A stretch of DNA of 64,000 nt from Lavandula angustifolia (GCA_028984105.1 JAPVEC010000064.1:16911-80910); one strand, 5' to 3'. Counted from the first letter of the stretch, positions 47,779 to 59,678 are shown. The notes: generated by a model not told the origin, from the letters alone. Translations and numbers: made by a program.

Positions 47779-48188
47779 ACTGAGATGGGTGAGTCAGCTG
47801 TTGATGGCCATACTGCTCAACCCACCTGACCTTCTTGGTCTCCCCTGAATTTGCTCTTGGTGTTCTGGGGCCAGAACAATGGGTTATCTTCTTGTTGCTC
47901 GGCTAAGGTGCTAGAATTTTCTACTTTTTCTTTGCCTGAGGGGATGTATAGTCTGCATGCTGAGTCACCCCTTAGACAAACCTATCAGCCAACTTGGTGG
48001 AACTCTTCTGTCCTATAGTGGAGGCTTCAAAAGTATAACCAAGTCCTTCCTTAGTGGAGCATGGTCTCTAAGATCTTAGTAGCTTCTCCAACTTCTCCTT
48101 GACTCCAATGTATTGTTCTATCATCAAGGTTCTCCACACTTCAGACACGTAGCAAAAGAGTACCACTTGGGCCTGCTAAGAGCCCTTA
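47779..48188 (-). pseudogene. Sirevirus D gag, C-terminal remnant
   Basis: Directly continues the gag N-terminal part at 61359 when element C is removed: ...NTKILR joins ALSRPKWYSFATC, as in C's KILRALPDGHWTPFAT. Soon after, the sequence jumps to the LEKLL...KEGLGYTF region seen in C at 51661-51790, so roughly 1.1 kb including the zinc knuckle is deleted from D. Many stops. Confidence 0.75.
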
Positions 48189-49863
48189 TGTTAGGTGATG
48201 ATTCTATCCTCAGCAGTATTAGATGTAGTGGGAAATGATTCTATCTTCTGTACTAACCGATACTCAGTAGCCTTGTGCTCTGAATTAGTCTGAAGATTTG
48301 AAGATCCCAAAACCCTATCTTGATCGGTGAACCTTTAAGTTGTAACTTGTTTTTGTCTCCGAGGTTTCGGACTCGATAGACCATCCGCTCCACGGTTCGG
48401 GCATTCGGTTGCTTATCCGCCTCGGCACTGAAGTAGAAGACTTAGTAAATCTTGGACTCGGCGGGAGTAGTATGCGAAAGGAGTCGATGGAACTGAACTC
48501 GGCGAGAGTAGTTCACTGTACTCGGAGTTGATCTTGAAAAAGCGGACTCAGTAGGGAGTTCACTGCGAATCAAAGATCGGACTCAGCAACGGCCGAGACG
48601 GGTCGTCCGAACTGCCGAGATCCTTCAAAGACAATCCCAGCATAGTCAAGTACGAGGAAGAGAGAAGTCGGCTTCAAATCTCCTTGAAGTACGTTCATCT
48701 CAATCACTTTCTAAACCTCGACCAATGACAAGCGGACACACTGTCCTACACCTACTAAAGCCGCAAGTCAACAACTTTCCGGAAAAGAGGGAAAAGATTC
48801 TGCAAATGCTACAAAAGAGCCGTTAGCTACCCAAAAGAGAGAGACAAAGGATCATCATCTCCAACGGAACTTTCCTAGTTTCTTCTCTATAAATAGAGGG
48901 ATAAATCAAATTTGAAGCTCATATACAAAGGACGCGAGAAACAAAAGAAAAAGAAAACCGCACACACAGAGCATTCAAACGAGCAAACTCGAAAAGCCTA
49001 AGTTCTACGCAAGAAGTTCAAAGAATCCATCTCCGGCGAAGAACTATATTCTAGCTCTTAGGGAACCAAGATGAACTGTTAAATACAGCCTCTAGTATCC
49101 AAACGACGATACACGAACCCAAAGTCATACTCAGATGTTCATCGTTCTAGAACCCACTTCATTGTTCCCTATCCCTCTAACCTAAGCCTAATAGAATATA
49201 TCCATAGCTTAGATGAAGGAGTTCATCTTTGAACTGCTCTTTATTGTAAAGAACTCCTTCACAGTTGGAGAGTTTTTCAAACCCTCAGTTTGATAACCTT
49301 GTAAACTGAGACTTGCTCAGTATAAATCTCAAGACCAGAGTTTGTCCAGCATACAAACCAACTGAGACTACCTCAGTATAATAAATAGCTTCCTGATCAT
49401 TCGGGACAGTGGACGTAGGATTTTTGTGTCCAGAACCACTTTAAAAATCTCCCGTGTCTTATGTCTCGTATTCTTTTCCTTTGTTGCATTGATTTAACTG
49501 TTCATACTGAAAAGCCTTCTTAAATCATTCAACCGAGTTTCAACTGAACTTAACCGGTGCACTAATCTCCAAAGCTGTTTTATTAAAAAACGTTTTCAAA
49601 CTCAACTGAATTGGGCCTACACTATTCCGCACCACTGAACTCTATCTGCAAGATACTGAATTCTGACTCTCAGTCAGCTAGCAGATCTCAGTAGAGTCAG
49701 TCACTCTGCCAACACGATTCGAGAACGACTTATGCAGTCTGCCAGAACTGTTCAAACAAGATACTATCCTGAAAAGGAGTGTTCGTGTTTAAGTTGAGAA
49801 ATCGGTTCTCAGGTGTATTCACCCCCTCCCCCTCTACACCTGAACGTGCTCTCGGGACCAACA
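48189..49863 (+). repeat. Sirevirus C 5' LTR
   Basis: 1675 bp, ends ...GGACCAACA directly before the primer site. The stretch 48355-48620 is rich in CGG/CG where sister LTRs have CAG/CTG. Confidence 0.94.
48898..48906 (+). promoter_or_regulatory. TATA box of C 5' LTR
   Basis: TATAAATAG, conserved in the 3' LTR at 60376-60384. Transcription would start about 30 bp downstream, near 48935. Confidence 0.65.
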
Positions 49864-49865
49864 AT

Positions 49866-49880
49866 TGGTATCAGAGCAGG
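49866..49880 (+). other. Sirevirus C primer binding site
   Basis: TGGTATCAGAGCAGG two bases after the LTR, complementary to the 3' end of initiator tRNA-Met. Typical of plant Copia. Confidence 0.92.
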
Positions 49881-49979
49881 ACTTCTCTAAGACACTTGTT
49901 ATTCTGAAACTGGTCTACTTGAACGGATCCGGAAAATGTTTTCACTGCATATCATTCTTCATTCATATAATTATCAAAT

Positions 49980-51389
49980 ATGTCTGATATGTCAGGTATA
50001 AGGATGGTGCCCATGTTCTTAGTAGAGAACTACGGCGTATGGCGAGTCAGAATGGAAGCCCATCTGACCTCTCTCCACGACAGCATGACAGAAGTTCTTG
50101 AGGATGGACCTATCGTCCCCATGATAGATAGTGTCGTAACCCAGGATCCAGCAGATGGAGGTAGAATGGTGACCGGGAAGAAGATTCCCAAGGATAGAAG
50201 TTTCTTCACCCTAGAGGAGAAGAAGCTTCACAACTTAGACCGGGTCGCAAGAAATGCCATACTAACCACCCTGAATGATTCCTATCTCGGGAGAGTTCAG
50301 GACTGCAAGTCCGCTAAGGAACTCTGGGATGCTCTAGCGCTACTGAGTCGGGGGACTGAGAAGATAAAAGCAAATAAACTTGCGCTGGAACTCCAAAAGC
50401 TGGAAAGATTGTCGCTCATGCCTGATGACACCATTGAAGATCTCAACGTCAGATTCACGAATCTGATGAACTCCATCAACGGGCTGGGAAAGACATTCTC
50501 CAACCGAGAAATGAATCTCAAGATTTTGAGGGCACTGCCAGATGGTCATTGGACTCCTTTTGCTACATTACTACGTCATTCTGATTTAAATATTGTTACT
50601 CCTGACCATATCTTTTCAGAACTCAAAGCAGAGGAATTCGAATTTGACTTACCTCAAAGGAAGCAGTGAGCTGAAGCTGACACCAAAATCGACCATGCAT
50701 TCAAAGCATCAGTCAGCTCAGCAGCTCCAGCGTCTAGCAAGGCTGAACCTTCACTCACTGACATAAAAGAAGGCAATCTAGCCAAGAAATATGCACTGCT
50801 TGCCGTAAAATACCAGAAGGAGAAAGAGAGGCGCAGAAAGCTCTCAAGAGTTGTCAGAGACTCTAAGGGTAGGAATGAATACACACCCAAGTGCACTCAT
50901 GACTCACATACTTCTGAATGCAAGAAACAGGATGACTCAGCACAGCTCTCAAGAGTTGTCAGAGACTCTAAGGAAGAAAGAGTCACCACCTGCTACAACT
51001 GCAAAAAGCCAAGACATTATCAGTATGATTATCCTGAGCTCAGCACTGCTGAACGAGCAGCACGCAAAGCTCGAAGGGAGAAGTTCATCAAGAAGAGACA
51101 AGCATACATTGATGGTGAACTCTTAGACGACTCAGATGAAGTTGATTCCTTCATGGATTCATCGGATGATGAAGCAGCCTTCATGGCCTTAGAGCTTGAA
51201 AATGAAGAAGATACTGAAAAGTGTCTCATGGCGGGAGAAGAGGATGAGGTAAACTCTCATGAACCATTTAATTCCTCTTCACATTGCACACACGACACTC
51301 TTTCAGGTGCAGATGAGAATTTGGACGTTGCGATTGCATATGAAGAACTACTCGACGAACAAATTCAGATGAGTCTGCCGGCTCAGTAA
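49980..51389 (+). pseudogene. Sirevirus C gag
   Basis: Starts MSDMSGIRMVPMFLVENYGVW. The 229-codon UBN2-type gag domain (LNDSYLGRVQDCKSAKELWDAL...NLMNSINGLGKTFSNREMNLKILRALP) ends in TGA at 50667, after which the same frame continues open to 51389. The zinc knuckle in the second part is CYNCKKPRHYQYDYP, with the last Cys replaced by Tyr. A 28-bp string encoding LSRVVRDSK occurs twice, 105 bp apart (50841 and 50946). The acidic C-terminus is ELENEEDTEKCLMAGEEDE. Confidence 0.88.
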
Positions 51390-52308
51390 GACTCTTCGGA
51401 TTGGATACCACGAAAGTGGAGAATCGAGACTTTCTCATAAGAGTCGGGTTGCTGCGAGTACGAAGGACTTGTGTTGAGACTCGGGGAGGAGATAAACTCT
51501 CGATGGCTAAGTCTCGGCATCAAGAAGATCGGATCTCGAGTTCGACCAACGACTTAACTCGGAGAAGATACTTGAGCCGAGTCATCAAGCAAGAAGCTGC
51601 TCGGGACTTGGGCCAAGGCATGAAACGCTAAAGAAAAGTGATGATGTCCGGAGAAACCCGATGACCGAGCGTTACATGGGCGCTGAAAAGAAGCTAGAGG
51701 CTATGCTAGCAAGCAACAAGCCCAAGCATTGTAAGGAAGGACTTGGATTCAGCCAGGGAACTTCGTCATCTGCCCCCGTATACTCAAAAGTGCGACTTAC
51801 TGATAGGTTTGTTCAAGGGGAGACCATCAATGCAGACATACTGAATCCCCAGCCAAGAACAAACGAGAAGATGAAGGCACCTCATCCTACACATCAGCAC
51901 TCTGACAAGAAGATCAGCACCAAAACACCCCAGTTCAGTCAAGGGGGAACCAACAAATCAAAATGAGCTGATCAGTATGGACCTCCTCAGCTAACACATC
52001 CAGCTCAGTATGGGTCATATTATTATGATCCTATAGTCAGGAGAGGATCCAAAAGTCAGAAGAAGAAGAAGAAGAAAGCCGCACAAAGGCAAAGGTCGGC
52101 AGTCCACCCACTCGAGAAGATCGGGACTCCCGAACACGAAAAGCCTAAAAAGTCGGCATCGACCGGTCCAAGTGGTCGGATACGTTGGCCATGCAAGTGG
52201 AAAGAAGTTGTGCGAGACCACCGGGGTCGTAAGACAAATATGGGTTACCAAAACTAACATCTAAGGACCCAAAATCAAAAATAAAGGGTACCTAAATATA
52301 ATTCATTT
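51390..52308 (+). pseudogene. Sirevirus C gag-protease linker
   Basis: Coding-like pieces are in different frames: 51661-51966 (AEKKLEAMLASNKPKHCKEGLGFSQGTSS) and a Tyr/Lys-rich piece to 52250. 51395-51640 and 52075-52250 are patches rich in CGG and almost free of CAG/CTG; many frame breaks fall there and may be sequencing artefacts. Confidence 0.6.
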
Positions 52309-53738
52309 TTGCGGGTGCACAAAGATCCTTGGTATGTGGACAGCGGATGCTCAAGACACATGACTTACCAAAAGGACTTTGTGAAGAATTATACAATCGA
52401 AGAAGGACCCAGAATCGAGTTTGGAGACAATGCCAAAGGCTATACCAGAAGCTATGGAACACTCAGCATTGGAATTGCCAAAGTTCCAAGAGTATCATAT
52501 GTTGAAGGACTTCAGCATAACCTTCTCTCTGTTAGTCAATTTTGTGATAACTCGAATAGAGTGATGTTTGACGCTGGTTTCTGTGATGTCAGGAAAAACA
52601 GTGTTATCAGGTTCGCGCAAGAAGAATATCTATGTAGTTGACTGGAACTCAGCTGAATCTCAAGCTTGTCTGTTGGCGAAGAATGACAGCAGAACGGGTT
52701 GGCTTTGGCACAGGAGACTCAGCCATCTCAACTTCAAGACGCTCAACAAATTAGCAAGAAACACTCTAGCAAGAGGACTGCCGAATGAAGTATTCTGCAA
52801 AGACACTCAGTGTGAAGCAGGTCTGAAGGGAAAGCAAACAAAGAAACAAAATCCACCTGTTCCATCTCCTTCCACTGATGGAATCCTTCAGGTGCTACAT
52901 ATGGATTTGTTCGGTCCAGTCTCTCCGGTGACGATCAGAGGCAAGAAGTATGCATTAGTGGTCATTGATGACTACTCGCATTACACATGGTTCATATTTA
53001 TTGCCAATAAGTCTGACGTCAAAACAGAGTTACCAACGCTTCTGAAAAGGCTGAGTGTCGAGAAGAACACCAAGATCGTCAAGATACGTTCAGACAGAGG
53101 AACTGAGTTCCTGAATTTCATAGTAGAGGAGTTCTGCAAAGCAGAAGGAATAGAGCATGAGACATCTGCTGCGCGCACCCCTCAGCAGAATGGGGTTGCT
53201 GAACGAAAGAATCGAACACTCAAAGAAGCAAGAACTCTACTCGCGGACTCGGGACTCCCATCCAAATTCGGGCGAAGCTACCGACCTCGCATGTTACACT
53301 CGAACCGATCTCTACCGACAAAGCGGCATAAGAGGACACCATATGAACTATGGAACGACCGGGAAGCCTTCTCTATCTTATTTCCATATTTTTGGGTGTT
53401 CGTGCTTTATCCACAATAATGGGAAAGATCGGCTGAAAACTTTTGATAGCAATTCGGATTAGGGAGTGTTCTTAGGATACTCCCGGGTCGACAAAGCTTT
53501 CGGGGTATTCAACTATCGGACCCCTTGCGTGGAAGAAAGCCCTCATGTTGTTTTTAATGAGTTTGCTGCGAAGACAGGAGCAATAACTCTAAATCTGAAT
53601 CGAGGATATCAGGAAGCGGCTACGTGTCCGAGCTTAAAAAGACAAAGTCGAAAAGATCCCGGCTATGTTGGGATGATGATTCGGATGAGGAAAGCGAAGA
53701 CAAGTCTCTTCGAATCTCAACCGACAACGGAGAGGTAG
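52309..53738 (+). pseudogene. Sirevirus C protease and integrase
   Basis: Protease: WYVDSGCSRHMTYQKDF, active-site DSG intact. GAG-pre-integrase: WLWHRRLSHLNFKTLNKLAR. Integrase: D in VLHMDLFGPV, D in IRSDRGTEFLNF and E in QQNGVAERKNRTL, all present. The frame changes at about 52600, again at 53240-53420 and 53460, the last two inside a patch where CAG/CTG are replaced by CG strings. Apart from those, the domain looks intact, unlike D's. Confidence 0.88.
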
Positions 53739-53787
53739 GCGAGCGGATTGACTCTCTGAACGAGTCAATCCCGGGTAACTTCGGTCG

Positions 53788-54879
53788 ATGAAGAAACCCA
53801 GAGAGGTAACCGAGACCACTCACGAGAATAATAACTCAGGGGGAACAACTGAAGTTCCTGAGCTGAATGCCCCTGAACCTGGTGACTCAGTAGATCATAC
53901 TCTCATAACTGAACTGCTTCAATCTCAGAATAGTACAACTGAAATGCCTAACTCACCTAATATCTGTGTTGAACAAATTTCAGATGAAGAGCTGAAACAT
54001 CGAAGATCATGGCTGAAACAATCTGAGAAGGGAACATTCATTAATCAAGGCAAATACACTCGAGACCTCATCAAAAGATTCGGTTGCACATCCGGCAAAC
54101 CTATCAAGATCCCGATGAACACGAATATGAAGATTGATCTTGATAAAGAGGGAGTATCAGTAGACCAAACTGAATTTCGTGCTATAATTGGTTCTTTATT
54201 ATACTTAACAGCTACTCGTCCTGACATAACTTATGTTGTAGGTGTCTGTGCTCGATTTCAGGCGAATCCAAAGCAGAGTCACATGGACTCGGCAAAGAAG
54301 ATTCTCCGCTATCTCAGAGGAACACCTGACATGGGTTTATGGTATCCAGCTGATGATAATATAGAACTAACTGGTTATTCTGATGCTGACTATGCAGGGC
54401 GTAGAATTGACCGAAAATCAACTTCAGGAACGTGTCAGTTCCTTGGCAGTAAGCTGATCTCATGGTTTTCAAAGAAATATCACTCAGTAGCCACGTCAAC
54501 TACTGAAGCTGAATACGTGGCTGCCGGAAGTTGCTGCGCCCAAATCCTTTGGCTGAGACAGCAGCTACGCGACTATGACGTCATTCAGAATGAAGTGCCA
54601 ATCTTCCGCGACAGTACCAGTGCCATTGCAATCACTCAGAATCCTGTACTTCATACAAGATGCAAGCACGTGGACATCAGACATCACTTCATTCGTGACC
54701 ATGTCGAGAAAAAGGATATCAGGATGGAAAAGATCCATACTGACCGACAAAGGGCCGATATACTGACCAAGCCTCTAGCTGAAGCCAGATTTAGAGAACT
54801 TTCGGTAGAGCTTGGAGTCTGCTTTGGACCCCTACGACTCCGGTCAGAAGAGGATTCGAGGAGAGGAGCATTCAGGTAA
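53788..54879 (+). CDS. Sirevirus C RNase H joined in frame to the integrase-RT linker; RT missing
   Basis: A 363-codon open frame. Residues 1-76 are the linker before RT (NNNSGGT...VPELNAPEPGDSVD...RRSWL), as in D at 46100-45900. At about 54013 it jumps to KQSEKGTFINQGKYTRDLIKRFG, the end of RT, then the RNase H domain with D in GYSDADYAG, E in TEAEYVA and D in RDSTSAIA, and the usual end ADILTKPLAE. By comparison with D, about 0.82 kb is missing, covering all RT motifs, and the frame is kept. So this is a clean internal deletion. Confidence 0.88.
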   Translation: MKKPREVTETTHENNNSGGTTEVPELNAPEPGDSVDHTLITELLQSQNSTTEMPNSPNICVEQISDEELKHRRSWLKQSEKGTFINQGKYTRDLIKRFGCTSGKPIKIPMNTNMKIDLDKEGVSVDQTEFRAIIGSLLYLTATRPDITYVVGVCARFQANPKQSHMDSAKKILRYLRGTPDMGLWYPADDNIELTGYSDADYAGRRIDRKSTSGTCQFLGSKLISWFSKKYHSVATSTTEAEYVAAGSCCAQILWLRQQLRDYDVIQNEVPIFRDSTSAIAITQNPVLHTRCKHVDIRHHFIRDHVEKKDIRMEKIHTDRQRADILTKPLAEARFRELSVELGVCFGPLRLRSEEDSRRGAFR

Positions 54880-55549
54880 GGGGAATGTTCACTCTCGATG
54901 CGAGTAAAATCGGTGCGTAGAGACTCGGCAACCATCTACACGAGGTATCAACCGACTACGATGTTCGGTCCGACAGGTTTGCGTATCTCTACTCGGTAGT
55001 AGCCAAATGGAATAGTTCTATGCATTTAGGATTCAGATTCAGCACCGTATTCAATGCCTTAAGAATTGTCATTTAATATTAACGGTTTACATTTAATGCA
55101 CGACATTCTATGCATAAGCTTGCTGAACTCTTCCACGCATTTAATGCATGTCGTATCATAGTTACTTCTTAGGCTATATACAACTGTCTTTGACTTAGGC
55201 GGCTAATTTGATCATTGCCTATTTTATAATACTTAATCTTAGCCGTCCATCTCAAAAAGCGGGTTTTAAAGTGAACCGTTGATTGTTAACTGTTCACATT
55301 CTCTTAGATATATGTTTACGATCATATCTTTGAAACCGCCATCTGCGAACTATCAAATCTTTAACTCCGAAATTTTTGAGATCTCATTACTTGCAAACCT
55401 TACTTGCAATCTCTTTCAAATCTTCAAATTTCGCAAAAATTTCAATGGTATGATATCAAATCTTTCTGACAACTTGTATGATTACTCAGCATCGCTATAT
55501 TTTTATATATATCCATTCAATACTGATAATCTTGTTTGTTACAGATAAA
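54880..55549 (+). other. Sirevirus C spacer before third ORF
   Basis: Non-coding, with AATGCA-rich sequence shared with D. It ends CTTGTTTGTTACAG (55531-55544), a good match to a plant 3' splice site, just 5 bp before the ATG of the third ORF. Confidence 0.6.
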
Positions 55550-58500
55550 ATGTCAGGAACTATTGTTTATGCTCCAGAGAATATGCAAGAAATCCTAGAG
55601 AAAGACCGTGTCTGGTGCGAGCTAGTCACGGAGTTTGACGTCTGCGATCTGAACTACATGGAGGAGATTTTCTCAGCTCTCAGAGAAACCGGTCTAGAAG
55701 GCTTTCTGACAAAGAAGCCTACATTCTTCCTTCCCCGACAGGTTGTAGGGATCTACTTGAATTCAGATTCAGTAGACGGAGATATCCGAGGGAGATTCAT
55801 TGTCCACACAGTTGGCGATTCCTCGAGGACGGATATAGAGGTGAAGCAGATGTCAATCAGAGAGGCTCTTCGGAGAAGCTTCAATCTGCCAAGCGAAGGC
55901 GTCAGCACCGTGGGATACAATGATGATCAAATGGATGACTACTTATCCATTTTCTGCGGGAAGCCTACAGTCTTCAGAGCTGCATTTCCCAAGAATACTA
56001 TGCTACCTCAGTATAGAGCTCTCACATACATAGTGACTCGGCTACGACGAGTCAAGCGAGGATCATTCGATCGGTGTCCGGACTAAAGCTACAACCGATG
56101 ATGGCCATCTATGGACGGGGGCCAAGATCAATTGGACGGAGTTCTTCCTACGGGAATTTATGGTGCAATCGCAAGAATTTGACAAAGCATCCTACGATGA
56201 GCACCAAAGGGAAGCTACTTTATGGGGCTGAAGATCTCGGTGATGATCGAAGACTCTGCTCTTCCGACCGAGTCACATTTGCCGACAAGCGATACTTCAA
56301 CGTCAAAAGATCGGGTTTCAAAACAGGCAGACGCGGCCTGCAGGCAGATGGCTTCGGGCCTACAACTCTGCAAATAACGCCTCAGAAGACCGCCCCTACA
56401 AAGAAAAGGTCTCCTCAAACTAAAATGCCTAAGGCACCGGCGAAAAGGCTGAAGAAGGTCAGCACAGCATTGCCTACTGCGACAGAGGCAGAGCCAGATG
56501 CAGTAGCTACTGAACCGCCTCTGCAGCTCAGAGATGAATCCGAGTCTTCTGAGAAGACTCCGTCAGTGGAGAAAGCTGTCTCCACTGAACATGAAGAAGC
56601 AGTGGACCAAGGGGTCCCAGCTGAAGAAGTCCAGGTTGAAGATGTTCAAACCCTGGAGAGTCCCTTGGATGTCCCTCCTCTCAGCAGTCTCCCCTCAGTT
56701 GAGAAACAGGTGTCTCATATCGAGATAGAGGAATCAGAGATAGCCTCAGAAGAAGAGTCTATCGGGATGGAAGCTTCAGCTCTTCAGTCCAGAGCATCCC
56801 GAGAGATTACAGAGCACATACCGGAGACCTTAGGCCACAGCGATCTAGTTCTCATTGCGAGACAGGCGAGATTCCACATGCTGCTTAGGTTGCAGGAGTG
56901 GCACAACCTACAACGTCTTATCATACATCACTCCTACGAACAACTCCACGAAGAGGAACTGAGGATCAGAGAGCCGATCGGCTACTCCGAGCCAGCCGAT
57001 CTCGGAACCTTGGAGGATTTAAGGGCTGCCATGCTGGCAATGCTGAATGACCGTCAGCCAGCATCGGCCTCAGCACCCTCTGATGGGTCTGACCCCGATG
57101 GTCAGGACCCACCCCGTGATTCAGGCCTTGAGAAGCCTGATGAGGAAACTCAACCGGACAAGGATACTCCCGCGCCTACTGAACTTCCTCTCCGTATCCT
57201 TGCTCTTGGGAAGTCGGCGGCTGGTACTTCGACTTCTGAAGAGCCTGCTCAGCTCTTGCTAGAATCAACGTTCGAAGTAGTGCCCAGCTCCGAAAGCCAA
57301 CGATCGAAGTTAATGGCGAAGGCTCTCAGAAGCCAGGGTACTCAGAATAGGCTTCTTGCCCGTGCAGTCCACAAGACATGGCGATAGACTGCCCAAGCCA
57401 CAAGCGCAAAGATTCAGGGACTCAGAACCACATTGTCAGAATCTTCTGTCCCTGACTTCTCCAACATCATAACTCAAGCGCCAGACACTCCAACGGCGAC
57501 TTCGAGCTCGGCTCCAGTTGATTCGGGAAGGCCGGGATAAGTTGATTGAAAATCTCAAGGCCTCTCGGATTTCTCATCTTGAGTCGGGCCACAACCATCT
57601 CTTAGGCCAACGAGCTCAGACTCAACTCCATTCAGAAGGCCCTGGAAGAGACTGTTGAACAAAAGCTGAACGAGTTCAAGGCTGCAGCAAATCAGTCTCA
57701 TAAAGAGTACAAACTTGAGATGATCAATGAGAAGAACGAGCTGCACGAGGCACTGACCAAGATCCACACCAACCTAAACGAATTATCAGCCTCGTACTCC
57801 AGCCTGAACAAGAAGGTATCCGCTCCACCTCCTATTATCATTGATGATGCTAAAAAGGGGGAAAGGATGGCTAAGCAGACAAAAGCTGATATTGAAAAAT
57901 CAACTAAGGGGGAAGCCACCAAGGAGCTAGTACTGAAGACTCCTAAGAAGGTAAGGTCAGTAGCAGGAGCAAGCTCAGCTCACACATCTGCTCCTACTGA
58001 ACCTACCACAACTGGTGAGGGCCAGGGTGTCTCAGATGCAGTTGCAGCATCAGCGAGACCGGCCCCAGTGGCTCGGGAACCGGAGAAGTAGCGACTCGAG
58101 CAACTCAGACTCCACTTGACATCATTAAGGAAGTTGCTGAGTACGCAGACGAGGAGGACTCAGAAGAGGAAGAAGCTCCTCTTCCACCTCCAGTTACTGG
58201 AAAAGGAAAGAAAATCTTTAAACTCTCGACCCCTTCCTCCAAGAAATCTAAGAGATATATTACTCCGGAGGAGGAGGCTCAGATAGCCGCAGGTGAGAAA
58301 CTGGCTAGGGAGATAGCCGAAGCTGAAGCAGCCAACAAACCAAAAGCTAAGCCTGCTAAAGGTAAGACAAAGGCTCCAGCTCACGGCGGCAAAAGACCAT
58401 CTACTACAAGACTACCTCCTAGAAAGTTCAAACTCAGCGATGAAGCTGACAAGGAAAAGGAGAAGCAACAGCAACAGTCTACTGAAAAGCAGGGTACTTC

Positions 58501-59232
58501 AAAAGAGAAATCATCAACTCCTGCTAACTCAGAGGAAGAGCCGCCTCACAAGCCCTCCTATACTGCCTCTAATGCACAGGATGCATAATGGATGCAATCT
58601 GGGCTCAAATGGACAGATATCTTTACAGAGGAGAAGAGGCCAGGCAAATAGAAGCTGCCAGAGAATGGATCAGAATGGCAGATCTTGAGGCACTCGAATC
58701 GAACCAAAAAGAAGCCAGAGAATTCCTTCAAAAGCCGATATTCCTTACGGCATACGAGAAATTCAGGAAGCCTACTGATCTTAAGATTTACAGATGGCCG
58801 AGAACTGATGAATGGATACCAGTAGAATACACTCAGAGATGGGAAGCACTGAAGATAGAGTTCATCAAAAGGAACTACTTCTGGAAATTCTGGTCTGAAA
58901 AATGAAAAGATGAAGCTTATACTGAATGGACGATGAGAACAGACTTAGACATGTACGCCTGGATGCAGAAAGCTGTCAAAGAGAATGTCGAAGTCAGAGT
59001 CCCAGACCCCAGAATACTGCTACCCCCACGAAGACTGGATGGATCTATTCACTATGGTGTCATTGAGAAAGAAGTGAAGGCCGCTGCTGAAGCCAAATTC
59101 CTTGATGAGGAAGACCCAGCAGACTTTGCTGAGATACTGAAGCTGAGGAAGATCACATATAGGATGTATGGAGTGCCCCTTCCTAAATCTCAATCGCAAG
59201 AGTTCAAAGACAGGATTAGGCAGTTCAAATGA
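55550..59232 (+). pseudogene. Sirevirus C third ORF (about 1230 codons, frameshifted)
   Basis: Starts MSGTIVYAPENMQEI at 55550. The N-terminal domain runs to about 56200 (DDYLSIFCGKPTVFRAAF...LPQYRALTYIV). It is followed by a Lys/Ser/Pro-rich, acidic middle (56400-57390), a coiled-coil-like region (57660-57830), the block IIIDDAKKGER at 57835-57868, a Lys/Ala-rich region, and the C-terminal domain (58588-59232) WIPVEYTQRWEALKIEFIKRNYFWKFW...KDRIRQFK. Breaks occur near 56050, 57387, 57500-57720, 58091, 58590 and 58905. Those at 56050 and 57500-57600 fall in CAG-depleted patches. No hydrophobic signal or anchor is seen, so I do not call it env. Homologues in D and F show it is a standard part of this family. 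Confidence 0.82.
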
Positions 59233-59678
59233 TTCCTTGCTTCTGTACTCTTTTGTTTTTCTAGTATAGCAGAGATGTATCTGTACTGAATTTTCTTACA
59301 TTATATATGATATCTCTGTTTTTGGCTTTGACAATATCTTATTGTCTGAATAGCCGTGTTCTTTTATGCTTAACACTTAGAATCACTGAAGTGATTATTG
59401 ACTCACACACTCACTGTCTGATTTTCTGTCAGTTTATTACTTAGCTAGATTCTGTTAGACTTGCTGTATTTTGGGGAAAAATATTATTAAAACAGGGAGA
59501 ATATGCTTAGTCTCTATATTCTGACTTTCTTCCCTGATCCCCTCAGTAGTCTAGGACTTGAAGAACAACTCCACCGATTCTACTTGTAATATTTGTAAGG
59601 AGCTCTGTTTCTGACTAGTAATAGTGTTAGATGTTGATTTTTGTTAATAGGTTTTGGAATCATCAAATAGGGGGAAAT
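59233..59678 (+). other. Sirevirus C 3' UTR and polypurine tract
   Basis: Ends GTTTTGGAATCATCAAAT then AGGGGGAAAT directly before the LTR at 59679. It contains AATCACTGAAGTGATT (59381-59396), a palindrome kept in D, F and G. Confidence 0.85.
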
